A stretch of 64,000 bases of DNA from DAOVRD01 sp964521715 (GTDB lineage Bacteria > Planctomycetota > Brocadiia > SM23-32): contig CAZFSS010000006.1 of assembly GCA_964521715.1 (NCBI GenBank), positions 62,001 through 126,000 on the forward strand, given 5' to 3'. The notes beneath the pieces are model-generated. The model did not search any database and was not told the DNA's origin. It saw only the letters and a program-made list of their open reading frames with translations. The stretch's first letter is position 1, and every line of letters begins with the position of its first letter. Shown here piece by piece: positions 52,777 to 62,609 of the stretch. A program made the position numbers and the translations under genes.

Positions 52777-53771
52777 TCACTCGCGTCCGCCTTTACTCCC
52801 AGTGCCCTCAGAAGCGGCCTCAGCCCCGACCTCTGTCCCCCTGCTCTCCCGAGCTTCGGCGGCAGGCCGCAATGGGTAGCGAGGTGTCCACACAGTCTTC
52901 TGCTTCCCCCCGTGCTGCCGGAGCAGGTCGACGATGTCCTCATGGCCCGCCATTATGGCCTTGTCCACTACCGATTCGCCCCAGTTGGTCAGCGTGTCCG
53001 CGTTCGCGCCATTCTCCAAAAGGGATTTCACCGCGTCGCGGTTGCCCAGCTCGGCGGCAAGATACAGGGGCGTACGACCAAAGGAATCGCGCACATTGAC
53101 GTCAGCGCCATGCTCCAAGAGAACCTTGATAACGGCCGGGTTGCCCGATCCGCCCGCCGTCCATAGGAGCGGCGGCATACAGACGCCGGCGCCTATGTTC
53201 ACATCGGCTCCATAGGCCAAAAGGACCTCGACCACGGCCACGTTGCCCTTGTGCCCAGCGATCGCGAGAGGGCTGTCGGCCTCAGGCGCCGCCCGTTCGG
53301 GTCCGCGCCGCCTTCCAGCAGGACTCGCACGGTCTCGGCCGTCCTGCTGTCTGACTGTGCGGCCCACTCAATCGGAAGGACACCCCAGGCATCTGCATGA
53401 ACATTCGCTCCGTGCGAAAGGAGAATGGCGGCGATCTCGGGTTGAGCTGCCCTGGCCGCTACTTGGAGCGCTGTCTCGTCATAGTCGCCAGGGCTGTGCA
53501 CTTGTGCACCTGCGTTGAGCAGAGCCCGCACTACTTCAACGTGCCCCCCCTTAGCTGCCAGATGCAAGGGACGCCAGCCATGCCAATCCTTCGCGTCGAG
53601 GTCAACGCCGCGAGCGATGAGGGCCTGAACTCGCTCCACGTCCCCTGCCTTCGCCGCGCGAAGGATGGCGCCGGGCGAAAGGTAGGTCCACCAGTACCGC
53701 GCCGCCAGGAGCAGCAGGACGAGCACCGTCAGACCGCCGACCCAGGCCAGTGCGTAGTGCTTCTCCTTCAC
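52777..53771 (-). pseudogene. Membrane-anchored ankyrin-repeat protein with one frameshift
   Basis: A GTG at 53771 starts a membrane anchor (ALAWVGGLTVLVLLLLAARY) followed by ankyrin repeats (DWHGWRPLHLAAKGGHVEVV, DETALQVAARAAQPEIAAIL). After GGADPNGR the correct repeat sequence continues in the next frame (APEADSPLAIAGHKGNVAVV, then repeats such as DSFGRTPLYLAAELGNRDAV). The switch lies near 53286-53300 in a GGGCGGCG run and is explained by loss of one base. Either the gene is newly broken or the base is a sequencing error. The intact product would be about 330 residues with about eight repeats. Confidence 0.75.
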
Positions 53772-54139
53772 CGCCTGACCCCCCGCGCTCCCGATAATCG
53801 CGCAATGCCCCGGCATGCCGCACGCCAGCGCCTGCCCATACGTCCGGCGCACGCCAGTATAGCTATCCGCGCCCCTCACATCAAGCCATAAAGTGCCTGC
53901 GCGTTACCGATCTGGCTGCCTTCGGGATTCTGACCTCAACCTTGTCTCGAGCCTTCGGGCTACGCGTCCGCGCGCCGGATGACGAGGAGCCAGTCGCCGG
54001 GGCCGGGCGGCTCCAACGGTATCGGCCGCCGGCCCTCGACAGCGCCGGCGGGTTGCGGTAACCTGTGGCGCCCGCCGCTGCCGGCCGCTACTGCTGAACG
54101 CGGCTCGCAGCTCAACCCATGACACGGAGGCAAACGACG
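53772..54139. other. Gap before the second oxidoreductase gene
   Basis: This 368-base stretch holds the 5' region of the ankyrin gene and a possible hydrolase tail (see 53960-54060). I see no convincing promoter for the oxidoreductase. Confidence 0.5.
53960..54060 (-). pseudogene. Possible C-terminal remnant of a secreted hydrolase
   Basis: On the minus strand about 23 codons before a stop read RPIPLEPPGPGDWLLVIRRA. This resembles the C-terminal strands (pP...DWVLVLR) of collagen-binding-like domains that end DUF4038/GH140-type hydrolases. Upstream the frame runs antisense through the oxidoreductase gene. It may be a coincidence. Confidence 0.3.
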
Positions 54140-55177
54140 ATGGTCCGTCTGGCAATCGTAGGTTTCGGAGGAATAGCCCGCCACATGCTGCGCAGGGCGG
54201 ACGCGCTGAAGGACGCGGAGTTCGTGGCGGCCGTCGAGCCGCGGCCCGAAGCTCGCGCGGACGCCGAGAAGAGCCACGGGCTGAAGGCGTTCGAGTCCTT
54301 GGACCAGATGCTGGACGCCCAGGTGGCCGACGCGGCGTACGTGGCGGCGCCCAACAAGTTCCACGCCCCGCTCACCATCCAGTGCCTGGAAGCGGGGCTG
54401 CACGTGCTGTGCGAGAAGCCGATGGCCATGAACGTGGCGGAGGCGCAAAGGATGCTGGCCGCCGCCAGACGCACAGGCCGCAAGTTGACGGTCAACTTCT
54501 CGTTCCGCGAGACGGGACCGGCACGGGCCGTCAAGTCCATCATTGACGACGGACTCCTGGGGGAGATCTACTACGCGCGGACAGGCTGGCTGCGCAACCG
54601 CGGCATCCCGCGCGGCTCGGGCTGGTTCGCGGACAAGGGGATGTCGGGCGGCGGGCCGCTGATCGACCTGGGCGTGCACCGCATCGACATGGCCCTCTGG
54701 TTCATGGGTTACCCGGAGCCGGTCTCCGTGACGGGGGCGACCTATGACCACCTGGGCAGGCGCATCGCGGCCGAGCGCGGACAGCCCTTCGACGTGGAGG
54801 ACCTGGCCGCCGGCTTCGTGCGCTTCGCCAACGGCGCCTCCATGTCCGTGGAGGCATCCTGGGCGACCAACAGCGAATGGGCCGAGGACATGTACACCTA
54901 CGTCTACGGGACGAAGGCGGGCGCCGCGCACCGGCACATTGGGGGGACTTACGAGTTCGAGGCGCGCGTCTGGGGCGAGATCGCCGGCAAGTTCAGCGAG
55001 ACGCGCCTGAAGGAAATGGCGCCGGGCTCGTCCCACCTGCAGGACTTCGTCAACGCCATCCGCGACGACGGGCCCGTTCCCGTGGACCCCGAAGACGCAC
55101 TCAAGGTGCAGCGCATCATCGACGCTCTGTACGAGAGCGCCGAGACGGGGCGGGAGGTGCGGCTGACGGGCAGGTGA
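54140..55177 (+). CDS. Gfo/Idh/MocA-family oxidoreductase
   Basis: The ATG at 54140 has GGAGG 9 bases upstream and starts MVRLAIVGFGGIARHML, the Rossmann motif; an ATG seven codons earlier lacks such a site. The 345-residue protein has LCEKPMAMNVAEAQRML with the catalytic Lys, and GGGPLIDLGVHRIDMALWFM in the C-terminal half with the family His. It is a cytoplasmic sugar or polyol dehydrogenase of unknown substrate. It is diverged from the member at 14303-15370, so the two are not recent duplicates. Confidence 0.9.
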   Translation: MVRLAIVGFGGIARHMLRRADALKDAEFVAAVEPRPEARADAEKSHGLKAFESLDQMLDAQVADAAYVAAPNKFHAPLTIQCLEAGLHVLCEKPMAMNVAEAQRMLAAARRTGRKLTVNFSFRETGPARAVKSIIDDGLLGEIYYARTGWLRNRGIPRGSGWFADKGMSGGGPLIDLGVHRIDMALWFMGYPEPVSVTGATYDHLGRRIAAERGQPFDVEDLAAGFVRFANGASMSVEASWATNSEWAEDMYTYVYGTKAGAAHRHIGGTYEFEARVWGEIAGKFSETRLKEMAPGSSHLQDFVNAIRDDGPVPVDPEDALKVQRIIDALYESAETGREVRLTGR

Positions 55178-55210
55178 GTCTCGGCCCGAACCGGGCACCG
55201 CCCGGCCGTC

Positions 55211-55367
55211 TAATGGGCTGTCAAGGAAGCCCCCATGCCTTTCCGCTGCCAGCGCTCGATGGCGGCCGCAACCCTGTAGGGGCACGGCGCGCCGTGCCCC
55301 TACGCATCAGTCCGCACACGGCACCGGGTGCAGCACGCAAGGTTGCTCGTTAAGAAGGCCACTACTG

Positions 55368-55370
<3 letters not shown>
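55211..55370. repeat. Dispersed intergenic repeat with 28-base palindrome, copy 2
   Basis: Second copy of the 160-base element at 23571-23730, same orientation, with the palindrome at 55276-55303 fully conserved. It fills the space between the oxidoreductase and carB, where it could terminate both convergent transcripts. Confidence 0.8.
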
Positions 55371-58631
<3,261 letters not shown>

Positions 58632-58695
58632 CTGTCAGGTCTGACTCCCCGGGGATTCCGCTTGATTCACAGTAGTGTCCTGCACCGCTGAACGC

Positions 58696-59751
58696 TCAGC
58701 CTCTACGCAGCCCGGTCATGAACCGCGCCACGTGCGCGTTGACGAGGCCCGCCTGCGGCGCGGCCAGGATCGGCTGCAAGCCGACAGCCGACCCGTCAGG
58801 CGTCCGGATGCCCTCCACGGTCCCGTCGTTGATGTTTTCCAGCAGAAGCTCGACTTCGGCGTTGCCCACCACGCTTTCCCGCTCCAGCACCACGGTGTGC
58901 CGCTGCTGCGTCACCTCGACGCGGCCGTCCAGCGCGTTCCTGACCGGGTAGTTCGCGCCATGGTGGCCGCGCTTGAGGAACGTGGCTTCGCAGCCCAGCG
59001 CCATGCCCAGGGCCACGTGGCCGAGCCCGCAGGCCATCACCGGCATCTTCCCCAGAAGCGCCCGGATCGTCCGGACGGCGCGCTCGGGTGGCAGCCCGCC
59101 CGTCGGACCGTCCGATACGAAGACGCCGGCCGGCCGCCCGGCCAGCACCGCGTCCGCATCCGCATCGTGGAGATGGAGAACCGGCGCGGAACACACGCTC
59201 AGTTGGGCCAGTTGCGAGCGCCTGATTCCCAGGTCCAGCACCGCCAGAGGCAGACCGGAGCCCGGCGACGCCGGCGACGCACGTTCGGTGGGCTCAAAGC
59301 TCGGGCGCGCCAGCCCGGACAGGGCTTCCAGCACTTCCTGGAGGTCCGCTCCCTCCGGCACGATTGCCGCGGGCATTTCGCCTTCATCCCGCAGGTGGAC
59401 GGCCAGTCCTCTGGTATCCACGTCCGCCAAGCAAGGCACTCCGGCGGCGGCCAGCGCGTCAGCGAATTCGGCTTCTGCGCGGTAGTGGCTGCAGTAGCCG
59501 CTGAGCACCTTCACCACCAGGCCGGCGATCTGGACGCCGGACGACTCGGAGAACGCCTCCGTCACGCCCACGTTCCCGATCTCCGGGTAGGTGAACGCCA
59601 GGACGCGGCCCTTGTAGGCTGGATCCGTTATCATCTCCTGGAAGCCGACCACGCCCGTGTTGGCCACCACCCAGCCGACCGCCGTCTTCGCCGGGCCGAC
59701 GATCTCCCCTTCCAGACGCATGCCGTCGGCCAGCAGTATGCAGCCCTTCAT
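58696..59751 (-). CDS. carA: Carbamoyl-phosphate synthetase small subunit with degenerate amidotransferase site
   Basis: This 351-residue protein starts behind GAGGAGG. The N-terminal domain is ordinary (GYCSHYRAEAEF, LADVDTRGLAVHLRDEG). The GATase domain keeps the fold (GHHGANYPVRNALDGRVEV, NDGTVEGI) but lacks the catalytic triad. The nucleophile position in PVMACGLGHV is Gly242, with a Cys one place earlier at 241. The HPE motif, normally xxGHPEAS, reads LQPILAAPQ, so His is Ile328 and Glu is Ala330. The usual Gln after LGH is Val. I checked the codons on the DNA. It probably stabilises CarB but cannot hydrolyse glutamine. Gene order guaA-carA-carB suggests one operon. Confidence 0.93.
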   Translation of the reverse strand: MKGCILLADGMRLEGEIVGPAKTAVGWVVANTGVVGFQEMITDPAYKGRVLAFTYPEIGNVGVTEAFSESSGVQIAGLVVKVLSGYCSHYRAEAEFADALAAAGVPCLADVDTRGLAVHLRDEGEMPAAIVPEGADLQEVLEALSGLARPSFEPTERASPASPGSGLPLAVLDLGIRRSQLAQLSVCSAPVLHLHDADADAVLAGRPAGVFVSDGPTGGLPPERAVRTIRALLGKMPVMACGLGHVALGMALGCEATFLKRGHHGANYPVRNALDGRVEVTQQRHTVVLERESVVGNAEVELLLENINDGTVEGIRTPDGSAVGLQPILAAPQAGLVNAHVARFMTGLRRG

Positions 59752-59802
59752 GTTGCCTCCTCAGTTCCTGGCACGACGTGCCCGCGGGGCCGGGGCGTGC
59801 AG

Positions 59803-60735
59803 TCAAACGTATTCGATGGTAGCCGGCGGCTTGGGCGTAAGATCGTACAGGCACCGGTTGACGCCTGGGATCCGGGTTATCCGGTCGCACAGGCGCTTCA
59901 GCGTCTGCCACGGCAGTTCCACGGGAGTGGCCGTCCGGGCGTCCACACTGTCGATGCAGCGCACGACCACTATCTGCCCGAACTCGCGCCTGTTGTCGCG
60001 GATACCCGTGGCGCGGTCGTTGAGCAGGACGGCCATGTACTGGAAGGCGCCGGTGTCCGCGAGCTCCTCTTCGACGATGGCCGTGGCGGCGCGGACGGTC
60101 GCCAGCCTTGCTTCGGTCACCTCACCGACGATCCTGGTCGCCAGCGCCGGGCCGGGGAATGGCATCCTGCCGGCAATCTGCTCCGGCAGCCCAAGCACGC
60201 GCGCCACCTCCCTGACGCCGTCCTTGCGCAGCGTCTTGAGCGGCTCCAGGACGGCATAGCCGTACTCCTTTTCAGGGTCTATGCCGATCTGGGCCAGGAT
60301 GTTGTGCTGGCGCTTGATGCCCGCCACGGTCTCCTCGATGTCGGTGAGGATCGTCCCGTGCAGGAGGAACCGGGCCCCGGTCCGCCTGACGAGCCTCGCG
60401 AAGACGCCGGAGTAGAACGCGTCCGTGACGGCCTGCCGCTTCTTCTCGGGGTCCGTTAAGCCCTTCAGCGCGGCCAGGAACTCGGCCCGCGCGTCGACCA
60501 GCTCGACGGGGATTCCCATCCCGTCGAACGTCCTGACCACGCGTTCGGGTTCGCCTTCGCGCATCAGGGCATTGTCAATGAAGAACGTCTTGAGCCGATG
60601 GCCCAGCGCCCGGTGCCCGAGGACCGTGACGACAGAGCTGTCAACGCCGCCGCTCAGCGCGTTGATGGCGGTCGCCCCGCTGACGGCCTCCCTGATCTCC
60701 GTGACCTGCTGCTCAACGAAAGCGTTGTAGTCCAT
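59803..60735 (-). CDS. guaA: GMP synthetase ATP-pyrophosphatase subunit, without glutamine amidotransferase domain
   Basis: The ATG at 60735 (MDYNAFVEQQVTEIREAVSG) starts a 310-residue protein with the PP-loop INALSGGVDSSVVTVL, HGTILTDIEETVAGIK, GRMPFPGPALATRIVGEV and the dimerisation end (YDLTPKPPATIEYV). These mark the ATPPase/C-terminal half of GuaA. Bacterial GuaA is normally about 520 residues with an N-terminal GATase; here that half is absent, as in the archaeal two-subunit enzyme (GuaAb). It makes GMP from XMP with ammonia or a partner subunit; no GATase partner gene is nearby. It lies 51 bases before carA. Confidence 0.92.
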   Translation of the reverse strand: MDYNAFVEQQVTEIREAVSGATAINALSGGVDSSVVTVLGHRALGHRLKTFFIDNALMREGEPERVVRTFDGMGIPVELVDARAEFLAALKGLTDPEKKRQAVTDAFYSGVFARLVRRTGARFLLHGTILTDIEETVAGIKRQHNILAQIGIDPEKEYGYAVLEPLKTLRKDGVREVARVLGLPEQIAGRMPFPGPALATRIVGEVTEARLATVRAATAIVEEELADTGAFQYMAVLLNDRATGIRDNRREFGQIVVVRCIDSVDARTATPVELPWQTLKRLCDRITRIPGVNRCLYDLTPKPPATIEYV

Positions 60736-60829
60736 CCGTGCCTCCAGCCGTGGTCGGATCCGTGGCAGCGCCCGGCACTGCGTCCCGCCCCACCGGTAGA
60801 CGCAGGGGGGCGCCTTCGGCGGTCGTCGG

Positions 60830-60838
60830 ATTATAGCA
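60830..60838 (-). promoter_or_regulatory. Extended -10 promoter of guaA-carAB
   Basis: On the minus strand TGC followed by TATAAT (TATAAT at 60835-60830) is an extended -10; no good -35 is seen. It lies about 95 bases before guaA, separating it from glnA. Confidence 0.5.
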
Positions 60839-60924
60839 GCCGCCGCAAGCGCATGATGCCTGCGCCGGGCCAAAACCGCCGGCGTGCTCCCGCACCACCC
60901 GTCGCGCGGGGGCGACCGTCGGCA

Positions 60925-62277
60925 CTACAGCACGGGCAGGTACTTCTCCAGCTCGTACCGGCTGACGTGGGTGCGGTACCTGTCCCACTCGATCTTCTTG
61001 TTGGCGATGAACTTCTCGAAGATGTGGTCGCCGAGGGCCTGCCGCACCAGCTCGCTCCTCTCCGTCTCTTCGACCGCCTCGGCGAGGCTGCCCGGCAGGG
61101 AGGCGATGCCCCTCCTGTCGCGGTCGGCGGCGGACATCGCGAAGATGTCTTCCTCTACCGGATCGGGCAGCTCGCGTTCCTTCTCGATGCCGTCCAGCCC
61201 GGCAGCCAGCATCACGGCGAACGCCAGGTAGGGGTTACAGGCCGGATCGGGGCAGCGGAACTCGGCGCGGGTGGCCTTCGCCTTGCCCGGCTTGTACATG
61301 GGCACGCGCACGAGCGCCGAACGGTTCCTGCGCGCCCACGACACGTAGACCGGCGCCTCGTAGCCGGGCACCAGGCGCTTGTAGGAGTTCACCCATTGGG
61401 CCACTACGGAGCAGATGGCGCGCGCGTGCTCCAGCAGCCCGGCGATGAAGTGCTTCGCCGTTGCAGAGAGGTGGTATCGGTCCTGCGGATCGAAGAAAGC
61501 GTTCTCGTCGCCCCTGAACAGGGACTGGTGCGTGTGCATGCCGCTGCCGTTCTCCCCGAACAGCGGCTTCGGCATGAAGGTGGCGTAGACGCCATGCTTC
61601 ATGGCGATTTCCTTGACGGTGAGCCTGTATGTCATGGCGGCGTCCGCCATGGAGAGCGCGTCCATGTAACGCAGGTCGATCTCATGCTGGCTGGGCGCGA
61701 CTTCGTGGTGGCTGTACTCGACGTGAATGCCCATCTCCTCGAGGGCCAGCACGGTGTCGCGGCGCAGGTCGCTGGCGACGTCGCGAGGCGTCAGGTCGAA
61801 GTAGCCCCCGGCGTCCAGCACCTCCGTGCCCTCGCTGCTGCGGAAGTAGAAGTACTCCAGCTCCGGCCCGACGTAGTACGTGTAACCCATGTCGCTCGCT
61901 CGTCGCAGGCCGCGCTTGAGCGCCCAGCGCGGATCGCCGTCGTAGGGCGTTCCTTCCGGCGTCAGCACGTCACAGAACATGCGCGCCACAGCCGCTTCCT
62001 CGCCCGGACGCCGGGGCAGGATGGCAAACGAGTTGGGGTCGGGCTTGGCCACCATGTCGCTTTCCTCGATGCGGGCGAACCCTTCGATCGAGGAGCCGTC
62101 GAAACCCATCCCCTCGTCCAGCGCCTCCTCCAGCCCGTCCGCCGTGATCGCGAAGCTCTTCAGAAAACCCAGCACGTCAGCGAACCACAAGCGGATGAAC
62201 TTCACCTTCCCCTCTCGCACGGCATTCAGCACGTAGTCCCTGTCTTTCGCGGTGGGCACTTCCGGCTCCTTTCGCAT
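60925..62277 (-). CDS. glnA: Glutamine synthetase, type I-alpha
   Basis: The ATG at 62277 (MRKEPEVPTAKDRDYVLNAV) starts a 450-residue GSI protein. Active-site motifs are intact: GFDGSSIEGF, PELEYFYF, HHEVAPSQHEIDLRY, KPLFGENGSGMHTHQSL, NSYKRLVPGYEAPVYV and RNRSALVRVP. The length and C-terminus (HIFEKFIANKKIEWDRYRTH) match the I-alpha type, which is regulated by feedback and binding proteins, rather than the adenylylated I-beta type. It makes glutamine from glutamate, ammonia and ATP. The gene has its own promoter and is divergent from a sigma54-type regulator. Confidence 0.95.
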   Translation of the reverse strand: MRKEPEVPTAKDRDYVLNAVREGKVKFIRLWFADVLGFLKSFAITADGLEEALDEGMGFDGSSIEGFARIEESDMVAKPDPNSFAILPRRPGEEAAVARMFCDVLTPEGTPYDGDPRWALKRGLRRASDMGYTYYVGPELEYFYFRSSEGTEVLDAGGYFDLTPRDVASDLRRDTVLALEEMGIHVEYSHHEVAPSQHEIDLRYMDALSMADAAMTYRLTVKEIAMKHGVYATFMPKPLFGENGSGMHTHQSLFRGDENAFFDPQDRYHLSATAKHFIAGLLEHARAICSVVAQWVNSYKRLVPGYEAPVYVSWARRNRSALVRVPMYKPGKAKATRAEFRCPDPACNPYLAFAVMLAAGLDGIEKERELPDPVEEDIFAMSAADRDRRGIASLPGSLAEAVEETERSELVRQALGDHIFEKFIANKKIEWDRYRTHVSRYELEKYLPVL

Positions 62278-62313
62278 GAGGCCACCGCCGGCACATCGCG
62301 GCGCGAAGCAGCC

Positions 62314-62342
62314 ATTATGGCCTTGTTCACGGCTTTCCACAA
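62314..62342 (-). promoter_or_regulatory. glnA promoter
   Basis: On the minus strand TTGTGG (62342-62337), 17 bases, CATAAT (62319-62314), 37 bases before the glnA start. Confidence 0.6.
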
Positions 62343-62409
62343 GTCCCGGACGGCTGGGCGCCGCGCGCTTCGCCGGCCCCTCAACCTGACGCGGGGGGCA
62401 AGAACGCGC

Positions 62410-62427
62410 GTGCCGGCAGGCCGGCAC
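62410..62427. promoter_or_regulatory. Palindrome between divergent glnA and regulator promoters
   Basis: GTGCCGGC-AG-GCCGGCAC is a perfect inverted repeat lying 68 bases upstream of the glnA -35 and 26 bases before the regulator -35. It is a candidate operator. Confidence 0.45.
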
Positions 62428-62452
62428 AAGCCGCCACGGGCCCGTTTGACTA

Positions 62453-62481
62453 TTGAGCACGTCGCCGCGATCAGGTATAAT
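62453..62481 (+). promoter_or_regulatory. Promoter of the sigma54-type regulator
   Basis: TTGAGC (62453-62458), a 17-base spacer and perfect TATAAT (62476-62481), about 120 bases upstream of the ATG at 62610. Confidence 0.7.
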
Positions 62482-62609
62482 GGCCGTACTGGTCGTTCTG
62501 TGCTGCAAGTGATTCATACCAAAGCTGTTAGGCCGTTCTGCCTGAGCACCTGCGGCGAGACAGGACCGGGGGATGCTCAGATCTTCAACATGGCGGGGTC
62601 CAGAGGACA

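Noticed and set aside
62395..62420. Possible sigma54 promoter for glnA (GGCAC...TTGC on the minus strand)
   Set aside because: The spacing between GGCAC and TTGC is 8 bases instead of 5, so the -24/-12 geometry fails. A sigma70-like promoter fits better.
62446..62481. TTGACT as -35 of the regulator promoter
   Set aside because: The spacer to TATAAT would be 24 bases. TTGAGC at 62453 gives 17.
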